64,000 nucleotides of DNA from Pseudaminobacter soli (ex Li et al. 2025) (GTDB lineage: Bacteria > Pseudomonadota > Alphaproteobacteria > Rhizobiales > Rhizobiaceae), in contig NZ_PXYL01000016.1 of assembly GCF_003012705.1 (NCBI RefSeq), positions 1 through 64,000 of the forward strand, in the 5' to 3' direction. Shown here in pieces: positions 16,500 through 25,740 of this stretch. The notes beneath the pieces are model-generated. The model was not told where the DNA came from. It did not search any database and saw only the letters and a program-made list of their open reading frames with translations. A program made the position numbers and the translations under genes. Position 1 is the stretch's first letter, and every line of letters begins with the position of its first letter.

Positions 16500-17702
16500 A
16501 TGAGTCTCGCATTCGGTCGTCACTACCTGGCCATTCCGGGTCCTTCGGTCATTCCTGACCGGGTGCTGGGTGCGATGCATCGCGCCGCGCCCAACATCTA
16601 TCAGGGCGAGTTGGTGGAGATGATGCCTGGCCTGCTGCGCGACCTGCGGCGCGTGGCCCGAACCGAAAAAGCAAATGTTGCTATTTACATTGCCAACGGC
16701 CATGGCGCCTGGGAGGCAGCCAACGCCAATCTGTTCTCGCGCGGCGACAAGATCCTCTCGGCCGTTACCGGGCATTTCGGGAACACCTGGGCGCTGAGCG
16801 CCAGGAATATGGGCGTCGACGTCGAAACCATCGACTTTGACAAAAAACCGATCGATCCGGCCCGCATCGAAGCGGCCCTGAGGGCCGACCGCGCGCATCG
16901 CATCAAGGCCGTGTTCGTTACTCACACCGATACGGCAACGACGATCCGGAACGATGTCTTGGCGGTACGCAAGGCGATCGACGCCGCCGAGCACCCTGCT
17001 CTGCTCGCGGTGGATGCCATCGCTTCTCTCGGCTGCGACCCACTCCATTTCGACGATTGGTGCATCGACGTGCTGATTGGCGCAAGCCAGAAAGGTTTGA
17101 TGACGCCCCCGGGCCTGAGCTTCATCTGGTTCTCGGACAAGGCGCTCGCCGTCTCCGAAGGTGCCGGCCTGGTGACACCCTATTGGGACTGGAGGCTGCG
17201 TAGCCTGAGCACGGAGTTCTACCGCTATTTCGGCGGGACCGCCCCGACCCATCACCTCTATGGGCTGCGCGAGGCGTTGACGATGCTTCTCGACGAGGAA
17301 GGACTGGAGGCGGCGTGGAAGCGCCATGCGGCGCTGGCTTCCAGCGTATGGGCCGCCTTCGACGCATGGTCCAAGGGCGGTGACATTGCGCTCAACGTCG
17401 CGGACAAGAACAAGCGATCGTATTCAGTGACAGGCACGCGCATCGGAAACGGCGGTGCGATGCGCCTGCGCGAATGGGTTGAGAAGAATGCCGGCGTCAC
17501 GCTGGGTATCGGGCTCGGCATGGCCGCCCCGACCGAACCGGCCTATCGCGACTATCTGCGCGTCGCCCATATGGGCCACGTCAATGCCCATATGACGCTC
17601 GGGGTGCTTTCCGTCATGGAGGCGGGCATGCGGTCCCTTGGCATTCCGCATGGGACCGGCGCACTCGACGCCGCAGCACAGGCTATTGCCGACGCGGTTT
17701 GA
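16500..17702 (+). CDS. class V aminotransferase (alanine/serine-glyoxylate aminotransferase-like)
   Basis: 400 aa, fold-type I PLP enzyme of the AGXT/serine-glyoxylate group. The N-terminus AIPGPSVIPDRVLGAM, the aspartate D172 (VDAIASLG) that binds the pyridine nitrogen and the Schiff-base lysine K198 (GASQKGLMTPPGLSF) are present. It is predicted to transfer an amino group, probably to glyoxylate or pyruvate. As the last gene of the IclR locus it may consume the amino compound taken up by the importer, with the RidA-like protein clearing side products. The substrate is unknown. Confidence 0.86.
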   Translation: MSLAFGRHYLAIPGPSVIPDRVLGAMHRAAPNIYQGELVEMMPGLLRDLRRVARTEKANVAIYIANGHGAWEAANANLFSRGDKILSAVTGHFGNTWALSARNMGVDVETIDFDKKPIDPARIEAALRADRAHRIKAVFVTHTDTATTIRNDVLAVRKAIDAAEHPALLAVDAIASLGCDPLHFDDWCIDVLIGASQKGLMTPPGLSFIWFSDKALAVSEGAGLVTPYWDWRLRSLSTEFYRYFGGTAPTHHLYGLREALTMLLDEEGLEAAWKRHAALASSVWAAFDAWSKGGDIALNVADKNKRSYSVTGTRIGNGGAMRLREWVEKNAGVTLGIGLGMAAPTEPAYRDYLRVAHMGHVNAHMTLGVLSVMEAGMRSLGIPHGTGALDAAAQAIADAV

Positions 17703-18150
17703 AGGACTTGGTAGGCAGGGCCTAGCGCTTCCGCCGACACAAGCGCGCCGATAACGGGCTGCTCATCTGCGTCGCTCCGCAATTCGCGTTGGCGCCGCGC
17801 TAAGATGCCAACCGCTAGCGCCTGATACGGCTGCCCACCGGCCACGTGGGCATGTCTGCTGCAATCCAACGCTCGTAAACATTAACGCTGTGTCGCCCGG
17901 CGTTGCCGGCCAACTCGCGCTGGCCGCTGCGTAGGATCAGCACCCTGCTCACCGTACTTGCGGCTTGAAGACGCCGGACCAGTCGCCGAGCACCTATTGC
18001 AATATCGATTGAGCGACTTTTCTGTCATGCGGCCGGTGACCGAGATGTATGGCCTTGGCTTGTTTTTGTGACAAGTTCGGAAGAAAAATCTTGACTTGTT
18101 TCCGTTTCGGCAATGAAAGTTCAGATATCAAGCCGGTACGGAACTCCTGC
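17703..18150. other. spacer before the Lrp/AsnC gene; candidate operator at 18071-18099
   Basis: I see no gene in this 448-nt stretch. Near its end, ACAAGT (18071-18076) and ACTTGT (18094-18099) form an inverted repeat 17 nt apart, and TTGACT (18091-18096) could be a -35 box. An autoregulatory Lrp-type site here is plausible but weakly supported. Confidence 0.4.
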
Positions 18151-18654
18151 ATGTCGCAGCGCTACGTAATTGACGATCTGGATCGCGAGATCATTCGCTA
18201 TCTCTCTGAAGATGGGCGCCTTTCGGCCGCCGAGATTACGAGCCGGATCGGCGGCGTATCCGAGCGCACCGTCCGCAATCGCATCGCCGCGCTGCTGCAG
18301 GCCAAGATGATCGTGATCGGGGCCATTCCCGACCCGGTGGCGTTGGGACGCGACGTTCAGGTCGAGCTGATCATCGAGGTCGAGCCGGGGCAGGTGGATG
18401 AAGTTGCCATCCTGCTCGCTGAATATGACGAGATCGGCTACCTCGCCGCGACGAGCGGCTCGTCGAACCTGAGCGCCTCGCTCTTTGTCGCCGACCATGC
18501 GGCGCTTCTGGAATTCATCGATCAGGAACTGGGCAAGCTGCCCGGCGTCAAGCGCGTGACGAGCTCGGTCGTCCTGCGGCTCTACAAGGTTTTCGGCACA
18601 AGGACGAGTGCGCTCAGCCGCGGAACGGACCTTGGCGATAGAAAGAAAGGATAA
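18151..18654 (+). CDS. Lrp/AsnC family transcriptional regulator
   Basis: 167 aa from the ATG at 18151; the upstream extension of the frame is cysteine-rich and not family-like. The N-terminal HTH (IDDLDREIIRYLSEDGRLSA, residues about 6-25) and the C-terminal RAM effector domain match Lrp/AsnC. It lies 3 nt before the hydantoinase-like gene, so it is cotranscribed with it and probably controls the locus in response to an amino acid or related ligand. Confidence 0.88.
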   Translation: MSQRYVIDDLDREIIRYLSEDGRLSAAEITSRIGGVSERTVRNRIAALLQAKMIVIGAIPDPVALGRDVQVELIIEVEPGQVDEVAILLAEYDEIGYLAATSGSSNLSASLFVADHAALLEFIDQELGKLPGVKRVTSSVVLRLYKVFGTRTSALSRGTDLGDRKKG

Positions 18655-18657
18655 CCG

Positions 18658-20202
18658 ATGCTGCGCATTGGGGTTGATGTAGGCGGAACTAATACGGATG
18701 CAGCGCTGCTGCGTGGCACCGAGGTTCTTGCGACGGTGAAAACCTCGACCACGGCGGATGTGACCTCAGGCGTCGGCGCCGCGATCCGCACAGTCCTTGC
18801 CGAAGCGGGCGTGGCCGCGGCCTCCGTCAATGCGGTCATGGTCGGCACCACACATTTCCTCAACGCCGTAGTCGAAGGCCGTCACCTCGAAAAGGTCGGC
18901 GTCCTGCGGCTCTGCGGAGCCGCAACGCGCTCGCTCCCGCCGATGATCGACTGGCCGGAAAATCTGCGCCCCATCGTCGAAGGCGGGGCTGCCATGGTTG
19001 GCGGCGGCCTGAATTATGACGGTTCCGAAATCGCCCCGCTCGACATCGTGGCGATCCGTGCCGCCTGCCGCAACTGGCGGGCCAAGGGAATCTCGGCCAT
19101 AGCGGTCTGCTCGGTCTTCGCGCTGGTCGATCCGCGCATGGAGAATGAAGCGGCCGAGATCATCGCGAACGAAATGCCCGAGGCTTCGGTCAGCCTTTCA
19201 CACAGGATCGGCCGCACCGGCCTGTTGCCGCGCGAGAACGCGACGATCCTGAACGCGAGCCTGAACACGCTTGGCCGAGAGACGGTCGGCGCCTTCCGTT
19301 TGGCCTTCGCCGCACTCGGTCTAGATTGTCCGCTTTATCTGACGCAGAACGACGGCACCTTGATGTCGGCGGATTTCGCCGAGCGATATCCGGTCTTCAC
19401 CATCGCCTCCGGCCCCACCAACTCGATGCGCGGGGCAGCGTTCCTCACCGGACTTTCCGATGCCGCAGTGATCGATATCGGCGGCACAACGACCGATGTC
19501 GGCATGCTGGTCGCGGGCTTCCCTCGCACCCGCAGTGAAGGCGCGATGATCGGCGGCGTGCCGACCAACTTCCGGGTGCCGGATGTCTATTCCTTCGGCC
19601 TTGGCGGCGGCAGCATCGTGCGGCCCGAACCGAGCCTGACCGTCGGTCCGGATTCGGTCGGGTTCCGGCTGCCGCAAAAGGCGCTGTGCTTCGGTGGCGA
19701 TACATTGACCGCGACCGATATCGCTGTGGCGGCAGGTTTTGTCGACCTGGGGGATCGCAGCCTGCTGAAACACATTTCTCGGGACTTCGCGCGTCAGGCG
19801 CTGGCGCAGATGAAGGCAAGCATCGAAACGGTTCTGGACCGCATGAAACCAAGCGCCGATCCGATCCCCGCCATTCTGGTCGGCGGCGGTTCGGTGCTGG
19901 TCGAGGGTCTTCTCGAGGGCACCTCGGTCTCGCTCAAACCGGATCATTTCGGTTCGGCCAATGCCATCGGCGCGGCGATCGCGCAGGTCTCGGGCGAGGT
20001 GGACAGCGTGGTTTCGCTGGAAGGTTCAACCCGCGAGAAAGCCCTGGAGATCGTGGTGGGTGAAGCCCGAGCACGCGCTGTCGAGGCAGGCGCTGACGCC
20101 GACACGGTGATCCTGGCCGAAATCGAGGAAACGCCGCTGGCCTACCTGCCCGGCAATGCCATTCGCGTCGCGGCGAAAGTGATTGGAGAACTGCGGGCAT
20201 GA
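18658..20202 (+). CDS. hydantoinase/oxoprolinase family protein (HyuA-type, 514 aa)
   Basis: 514 aa with the ATP/phosphate-binding start IGVDVGGTNTDAALL and the second motif AAVIDIGGTTTDVGML (about residues 269-284), as in HyuA/oxoprolinase N-terminal subunits of the actin-like ATPase fold. It is shorter than typical HyuA (about 680-720 aa), and no HyuB partner is present. Instead a DUF917 gene overlaps its end by 4 nt. The pair probably acts on a cyclic amide or thiohydantoin-like compound with ATP. This functional statement is inference from the family and the pairing. Confidence 0.85.
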   Translation: MLRIGVDVGGTNTDAALLRGTEVLATVKTSTTADVTSGVGAAIRTVLAEAGVAAASVNAVMVGTTHFLNAVVEGRHLEKVGVLRLCGAATRSLPPMIDWPENLRPIVEGGAAMVGGGLNYDGSEIAPLDIVAIRAACRNWRAKGISAIAVCSVFALVDPRMENEAAEIIANEMPEASVSLSHRIGRTGLLPRENATILNASLNTLGRETVGAFRLAFAALGLDCPLYLTQNDGTLMSADFAERYPVFTIASGPTNSMRGAAFLTGLSDAAVIDIGGTTTDVGMLVAGFPRTRSEGAMIGGVPTNFRVPDVYSFGLGGGSIVRPEPSLTVGPDSVGFRLPQKALCFGGDTLTATDIAVAAGFVDLGDRSLLKHISRDFARQALAQMKASIETVLDRMKPSADPIPAILVGGGSVLVEGLLEGTSVSLKPDHFGSANAIGAAIAQVSGEVDSVVSLEGSTREKALEIVVGEARARAVEAGADADTVILAEIEETPLAYLPGNAIRVAAKVIGELRA

Positions 20203-21320
20203 AATACTGGACCCTGACCGAGGCCGACATCGACCGTATCGCCATCGGCTGCGGCATCCTGGGAACCGGCGGCGGCGGCAGCACCTATCACGGTTCGCTG
20301 CGCGCCAAGGCATTGCTGCGCGCCGGCAAGCGAATTCGCATGGTGCGCCCCGCAGACATGGCGCCGGATGCGCAGATCCTCGGCATCGGCGGCATTGGCG
20401 CGCCGACCGTGGGTATCGAGAAAATCGCCGAAGGCAGCGAAGGCGTGCGGCTGCTGAACGCAGTCGAGCGGCATCTTGGACGCAAGGTGGATGCGCTGCT
20501 CGGTGACGAAGTTGGCGGCGGCAATGGCATTGCGCCGATGCTGACGGCGGCGATGGCCGATCTGCCGGTGGTCGACGCCGACGGCATGGGACGCGCCTTC
20601 CCCGAAGTCCAGATGACGACCTTCTTCATCCATGGCCAAGCGGTGCAGCCGGCGGCCCTTGCCGATGCCGACGGCAATGTGTTGATCGTCACCGAGGCCA
20701 CCACGCCGAAGATGCTGGAAAAGCTCCTGCGCGCGGGCACCATCGCCATGGGCTGCACGGCATTGATGACAACCGCGCCGATGTCCGGCGATTTCGTGCG
20801 CCGCTTTGGCGTGCCCCACACCACAAGCCAGGCATGGAGCCTTGGCGATGCGGTGATGACTGCTAGGGCGGCAAAGGCCGATCCGGTCGAGGCCATCCTG
20901 AAGCAATCGGGCGGCGTGCGACTGATGCGCGGCAAGGTCACCGATATCGGCCGCCGTGTCATGGCGGGCTTCACCCGGGGCAAGCTCACCGTGGCAGGGC
21001 TCGACGCGGATGCCGGGCGCAGCCTCACTGTCGACATCCAGAACGAATATCTGATCGCGCGTGAAGGCGAAAAGATCATCACCATGGTGCCGGACTTGAT
21101 CTGCATCGTGGATTCCGAAACCGGCCGCGCGATCGGCACGGAAGAGCTGCGCTATGGGCTGCGCATCGACGTGCTGTCGATGCCCGCGCCTGTGCTGCTG
21201 CGCAGCGAGATCGCGCTGGCCTCCGTCGGACCGCGCGCCTTTGGCTATGATTTCGACTTTGTGCCGATGGGCGTCTCTGCCGACGCGCCCCCGGTACCGC
21301 ACTACCAAGAAGACGCCTGA
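20199..21320 (+). CDS. DUF917 family protein
   Basis: 373 aa with the family's glycine-rich N-terminus (GCGILGTGGGGSTYHG, about residues 19-34), GDEVGGGNG (about 105-113) and DADGMGRAFPE (about 126-136). Its ATG overlaps the stop of the HyuA-type gene (ATGA). DUF917 proteins are repeatedly found with hydantoinase/oxoprolinase proteins; from memory Pfam now names the family after an S-methyl thiohydantoin desulfurase. I take it as a hydrolase-type partner acting on the same substrate. Confidence 0.86.
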   Translation: MKYWTLTEADIDRIAIGCGILGTGGGGSTYHGSLRAKALLRAGKRIRMVRPADMAPDAQILGIGGIGAPTVGIEKIAEGSEGVRLLNAVERHLGRKVDALLGDEVGGGNGIAPMLTAAMADLPVVDADGMGRAFPEVQMTTFFIHGQAVQPAALADADGNVLIVTEATTPKMLEKLLRAGTIAMGCTALMTTAPMSGDFVRRFGVPHTTSQAWSLGDAVMTARAAKADPVEAILKQSGGVRLMRGKVTDIGRRVMAGFTRGKLTVAGLDADAGRSLTVDIQNEYLIAREGEKIITMVPDLICIVDSETGRAIGTEELRYGLRIDVLSMPAPVLLRSEIALASVGPRAFGYDFDFVPMGVSADAPPVPHYQEDA

Positions 21321-21359
21321 GCGTCCGCCCTCCAGCCGACAATCCATTGGGAGACTGAA

Positions 21360-22925
21360 ATGAACCGCCGTCACTTTCTGCAAACCGCAGCCCTTGCCGC
21401 GCTCGCCAGCGCGACCAGTTCACGCTGGAATCTCGCCATGGCCGAAGGCAGTGGCAGCATCTTCACGCTTGCCTATCCGACCAGCTTCCCGGACCTGGAC
21501 CCGGCCACTTCTTTCTCAAATGACGGCGCAGTTCTGGCCAACGTCTATGAGGGGCTGACGCGCTACATCCCGGCGACCGAGACCGCCGAGGCCAAGATCG
21601 AGCCGCTGCTCGCCACCTCCTGGGACGTCAGCGAAGACGGCAAGACCTGGACTTTCCATCTACGCGACGGCGTGAAGTTCCATGACGGCAGCCCGCTCAC
21701 CTCGGAAGCAGTGAAGGGCTCGATCGAGCGCACCAAGAAGATCGGCGGCGGCGCTGCCTTCATCTGGGGGTCGGTGACCTCCATCGAAACTCCCGATCCG
21801 CTGACAGTGGTTTTCGCGCTTTCCGACCCGCAGCCGATCGACCTGATCGCCTCGGCCGGCTTCGCGGCCTGGATCTATGCCCCCTCGTCGCACGATAAGG
21901 ACAATGCCTGGTTCAATGGCGGCAACGATGCGGGCACCGGGCCGTTCCACATTTCGCGCTACGAGCCAGGTCAGCGCGCGGTTCTGGATCGGGCCGAAGA
22001 CTATTGGGGCAAGGTGCCGGAAGGCGGCTTCCAGACGGTTTCCTTCGAGATCATTGAGGATACCACGCTTGCCCAGAACATGATCGAAAGCGGCCAGGCC
22101 GACTGGACCTACAGCATTCCCTTCGAAAACCTCGAGGCGATGAAGGCCAATCCCGATCTGCGCGTGGTGGTGAACCCGTCCTTCGAGACGCTGTTCGGCC
22201 TCTACAACGTCAAGCGCGCGCCGCTCGACAAAGTCAAGGTGCGCCAGGCCCTGTCGCTTGCCTTCCCCTATGACGATGTGATTTCGGCAGGCACCATGGG
22301 GCTCGGCACCCGCGCCAAGGGCGTCGTGCCGGCAGGCATCTGGGGCCACGACGCCGAGGCGCCGATCCCGCAGACCGACCTGAAGGCGGCCGCCGCACTT
22401 CTCGCCGAGGAAGGCGTCGAGCCGGGTCTGGAGCTGGTGATGACCTATTCCACCACCCAGGCACTCTCGGCCGTCGCCGGCGAACTGTGGAAGGCCAATC
22501 TGGAAACCCTCGGCATCAAGCTGACGCTGCAGCCGATGGCATGGGAAGCCCAGTGGCAGCTCGGCAAGTCGAACCCCGAAGCAGCGCAGGACATCTTCGT
22601 CATGTTCTGGTGGCCGACCTTCGTCACGCCCTACGATTATCTTGTCAGCCTGTTCCACAGCGAAGAGAAGCCGAACTTCAACCTCGGCTACTATTCAAAC
22701 GCCGAGGTGGACGCCAAGATCGACGAGGCCGCAAAGCTCTCGGGCACCGATCGTCCGCGCGCCGAGAAGCTGTTTATCGAGGCACAGCGCAAGGTAATCG
22801 AGGACGCGGCCGCCGTGTTCATGGTTGACCGCCCCAATGTTCATATCATCCGCTCGGATATCAAAGGCTATGACGACAATCCGGCCTATGGGCATGTCAC
22901 CTTTGTCAACGAACTGAGCCGGTAA
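21360..22925 (+). CDS. ABC transporter substrate-binding protein, dipeptide/oligopeptide/nickel type (family 5)
   Basis: 521 aa, with GGGAG before the ATG. The N-terminus NRRHFLQTAALAALA looks like a Tat or Sec signal ending near residue 30. The mature protein has the SBP family 5 features YEGLTRY, LATSWDVSEDGKTWTFHLRD and RDGVKFHDGSPL. It is the periplasmic receptor for the importer encoded next. Confidence 0.92.
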   Translation: MNRRHFLQTAALAALASATSSRWNLAMAEGSGSIFTLAYPTSFPDLDPATSFSNDGAVLANVYEGLTRYIPATETAEAKIEPLLATSWDVSEDGKTWTFHLRDGVKFHDGSPLTSEAVKGSIERTKKIGGGAAFIWGSVTSIETPDPLTVVFALSDPQPIDLIASAGFAAWIYAPSSHDKDNAWFNGGNDAGTGPFHISRYEPGQRAVLDRAEDYWGKVPEGGFQTVSFEIIEDTTLAQNMIESGQADWTYSIPFENLEAMKANPDLRVVVNPSFETLFGLYNVKRAPLDKVKVRQALSLAFPYDDVISAGTMGLGTRAKGVVPAGIWGHDAEAPIPQTDLKAAAALLAEEGVEPGLELVMTYSTTQALSAVAGELWKANLETLGIKLTLQPMAWEAQWQLGKSNPEAAQDIFVMFWWPTFVTPYDYLVSLFHSEEKPNFNLGYYSNAEVDAKIDEAAKLSGTDRPRAEKLFIEAQRKVIEDAAAVFMVDRPNVHIIRSDIKGYDDNPAYGHVTFVNELSR

Positions 22926-22941
22926 AGCTCCTGGCGGTCTG

Positions 22942-23964
22942 ATGGAACTCACACGCTACATCCTGCGCCGGATGGTCCTCTCAGCCTTTGTGGTGTTGGG
23001 GGTGACCTTTCTGGTCTTCATCGTGGCACAGGTGGTTCCGTCAGACCCCGCCGCACTTTATGCCGGCCCGCGCCCAACGGCCGAGCAGATCGAAAAGGCG
23101 CGCCAGGAGCTGAACCTTGACGCACCCCTGATCCAGCGTTTCGCCGGATTCGCCAAAGCCATGGGGACCGGCGATTTCGGCGTATCTTACAAGTCACGCC
23201 GACTGATCGCCGAGGACCTCCGGGCCTATCTTCCCGCGACGCTTGAGCTGGCGGTCTTTTCCACTGGCCTGGCACTGCTGATCGGCATTCCGCTTGGCGT
23301 GCTCGCAGCGGCGCGGCAGGGGAAATGGCCCGACAGGCTCGGCAGCTTCGGCTCCATAGCGGCAGTGGCCATGCCGACCTTTTTCCTCGCCATGATCCTG
23401 CAGCTTGTCTTCGCGCAATGGCTCGGCATCCTGCCGCTCTCCGGGCGCCTCTCGCGAGAGATCTCCGTCACGGCGCCGCTGTCGATGATGACTGGCTTCA
23501 ACCTGATCGATGCACTGCTAGCCGGACGGCTCGACGCCTTTGGCGATGCGTTAAAGCACCTGATCCTGCCGGCGCTGACGCTGGCGTCCTATCCTGCGGG
23601 TGTCGCCATGCGGCTGACGCGCTCGGCCATGATCGAAATTCTCGAGCGCCGTCATGTCACCGCCGCGCGGGCGCTTGGCCTTTCCGAGCCGCGCATCCTG
23701 TTTGGACATGCTCTACCGAACGCCATGGGACCGGCGCTGACCGTGATCGGCCTGTCCTTTGCCTATGCGCTGACCGGCGCGGTCCTGGTCGAGATCATCT
23801 TCGCCTGGCCAGGTCTCGGCCGCTACGTCTCGGAGGCGATCCTTGCCAAGGACTTCCCGGTCATCGCGGCGGTCACCATGGTGGTAACGATCTGCTATGT
23901 CGTGATGAACCTATTGATCGACATTGCCCAAGCCTTGGTCGATCCGAGGGTGGCGCTGTCATGA
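22942..23964 (+). CDS. ABC transporter permease, DppB type
   Basis: 340 aa. The N-terminus TRYILRRMVLSAFVVLGVTF with a first helix, a periplasmic domain of about 70 residues, then five more helices are typical of DppB. The coupling loop contains TAARALGLSEPRILFGHALP (about residues 239-258). The stop overlaps the next start (ATGA). Confidence 0.92.
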   Translation: MELTRYILRRMVLSAFVVLGVTFLVFIVAQVVPSDPAALYAGPRPTAEQIEKARQELNLDAPLIQRFAGFAKAMGTGDFGVSYKSRRLIAEDLRAYLPATLELAVFSTGLALLIGIPLGVLAAARQGKWPDRLGSFGSIAAVAMPTFFLAMILQLVFAQWLGILPLSGRLSREISVTAPLSMMTGFNLIDALLAGRLDAFGDALKHLILPALTLASYPAGVAMRLTRSAMIEILERRHVTAARALGLSEPRILFGHALPNAMGPALTVIGLSFAYALTGAVLVEIIFAWPGLGRYVSEAILAKDFPVIAAVTMVVTICYVVMNLLIDIAQALVDPRVALS

Positions 23965-24800
23965 CCAGGCTTGTTCAACGCCTCGGCTGGCCGGGCACGA
24001 TCGCTCTCGTGGTCATTCTCCTGCTTGTACTTGTTGCCGTCCTTGCCCCCTGGGTCGCCCCATATCCCCAGCAGGGCGTGGGCGTGCCGAACGTGGCGGC
24101 CAAGCTCTCTTCCCCTTCGGCGCAATATTGGCTCGGCACCGACCATCTGGGGCGCGACATGCTGAGCCGCATCATCTACGGCACACGAATTTCGCTGACG
24201 AACGGCGTGCTGATCGTTGCCTTCTCCCTGCTGATTGGCCTGCCGGTCGGTCTGGCGGCGGGTTATTTCGGCGGCTGGATCGACGAGGCACTGATGCGGG
24301 GCACCGATGTCTTCCTCGCCTTTCCAGCACTGCTGCTGGCGGTTCTGATGGCCGCAGCCCTTGGGCCGGGCTTCCTCAACAGCATCATCGCCGTCTCGGT
24401 GACCTGGTGGCCCTGGTATGCCCGGCTCGCTCGCTCGGAGGTGTTGGTGCTGCGCAACCAGCCCTATGTCGAGGCGGCGCGGCTTGCCGGCGTCTCGCAT
24501 GGACGCATCATCATTCGCCACATCCTGCCCGCGACCGGGCGGCCGCTGACCGTTCAGGCGGCGCTGGATGTGGGGCCTGCGCTGCTCACCGCCGCCGCCC
24601 TCTCCTTCCTCGGTCTCGGCGTGCTGCCGCCGACAGCCGACTGGGGCCAGATGGTTGACGCCGGGCGAAAATTCTTCCCGGCGCGCTGGTGGTATTCGGC
24701 CACGCCCGGCCTGACGATCTTCATCGTAGCACTGGCCTTCAGCGTTCTCGGCGATGCGCTCCGCGAGCGAAAGGGAGGTACCGCCCGTGCCTCTGCTTAA
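23961..24800 (+). CDS. ABC transporter permease, DppC type
   Basis: 279 aa from the ATG at 23961 that overlaps the DppB-type stop. It has the DppC landmarks LGTDHLGRDMLSRIIYGTRI (about residues 58-77) and the coupling loop VEAARLAGVSHGRIIIRHIL. It pairs with the DppB-type permease and overlaps the next gene by 14 nt. Confidence 0.92.
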   Translation: MTRLVQRLGWPGTIALVVILLLVLVAVLAPWVAPYPQQGVGVPNVAAKLSSPSAQYWLGTDHLGRDMLSRIIYGTRISLTNGVLIVAFSLLIGLPVGLAAGYFGGWIDEALMRGTDVFLAFPALLLAVLMAAALGPGFLNSIIAVSVTWWPWYARLARSEVLVLRNQPYVEAARLAGVSHGRIIIRHILPATGRPLTVQAALDVGPALLTAAALSFLGLGVLPPTADWGQMVDAGRKFFPARWWYSATPGLTIFIVALAFSVLGDALRERKGGTARASA

Positions 24801-25740
24801 TATCCGCAACCTTTCGGTCGCCATTCCCACTCCGGATGGCGATGTGCATGCCGTTCGCTCGGTCAGCCTTGAAATCGAGCGCGGCGAAATCCACGGCGTC
24901 ATCGGCGAATCCGGTTGCGGTAAGACCATGACCGGCATGGCGGCACTTGGGCTGGTGCCGAAGGGCGCGCGCATCGCCGCCGATCGCTTCCATTTCGATG
25001 GCGAGGACCTGCGCGAGAATGCGGCGCGCCTACGCGGCCGACGGATCGGCATGATCTCGCAGGACCCGGCGGCGGCGCTGAACCCGGTGCTCAGCATTGC
25101 GCGGCAGATGGACGACGTGCTGCGCGCGCACCGCGACATGCCGCGTCAGGCGCGTCATTCCGAGGCAGTCGAGCTTCTGGCGGCCACCGGCCTGCCCGAT
25201 CCCGAAAGGGTGCTGAAAAGCTATGCGCACCAACTCTCGGGCGGGATGCAGCAACGTGTCGTGATCGCACAGGCTCTGGCGACCGGGGCGGATTTCCTGA
25301 TTGCCGACGAGCCGACCACGGCGCTCGATGTCTCGGTTGGCGCGCAAGTTCTGGCCTTGCTTCGCAAGCTGGTTGCCGAGCGCGGGCTGACCGTGCTGAT
25401 GATCACACACGACATGGATGTGATTGCCGAAGCCTGCGACCGGGCGACCGTGCTTTACGCCGGGCTGTCGGTCGAGACCGGCCCTGTTCACGACGTGCTG
25501 CAGCGGCCCGGCCATCCCTATGCGCGAGCACTGCTGGCGGCCTTGCCCGATGCCGCGCCGCATGGGGCGAAGTTGGAGGCCATCGAAGGTTCCATCCCGC
25601 CGCCGCGCTCACAGATAGATGGTTGCGCCTTCGCCCCGCGCTGCCCGCAGGCAATGCCGGTCTGCGCTTTGCAAGCGCCGCCCGAGCGGACGCTGGCAGC
25701 GCATCGCTGGCTTTGCCATTTGCCGGAGGGCTCGGCATGA
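24787..25740 (+). CDS. ABC transporter ATP-binding protein, DppD type
   Basis: 317 aa from a GTG at 24787, chosen because GGGAGG lies 8 nt upstream inside the end of the DppC-type gene. Walker A GESGCGKT, signature LSGGMQQRV, Walker B DEPTTALDV and H-loop THDMDV are intact. The C-terminus carries the cysteine motif CAFAPRCPQAMPVC of the oligopeptide ATPase C-terminal domain. Its stop overlaps the DppF-type start. Confidence 0.92.
   Translation: MPLLNIRNLSVAIPTPDGDVHAVRSVSLEIERGEIHGVIGESGCGKTMTGMAALGLVPKGARIAADRFHFDGEDLRENAARLRGRRIGMISQDPAAALNPVLSIARQMDDVLRAHRDMPRQARHSEAVELLAATGLPDPERVLKSYAHQLSGGMQQRVVIAQALATGADFLIADEPTTALDVSVGAQVLALLRKLVAERGLTVLMITHDMDVIAEACDRATVLYAGLSVETGPVHDVLQRPGHPYARALLAALPDAAPHGAKLEAIEGSIPPPRSQIDGCAFAPRCPQAMPVCALQAPPERTLAAHRWLCHLPEGSA

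Noticed and set aside
20142-21383. 413-aa open frame on the minus strand
   Set aside because: Antisense to the DUF917 gene and rich in His/Arg/Gly typical of shadow frames.
23895-25139. 414-aa open frame on the minus strand
   Set aside because: Antisense to the DppC- and DppD-type genes, both complete and with clear motifs.
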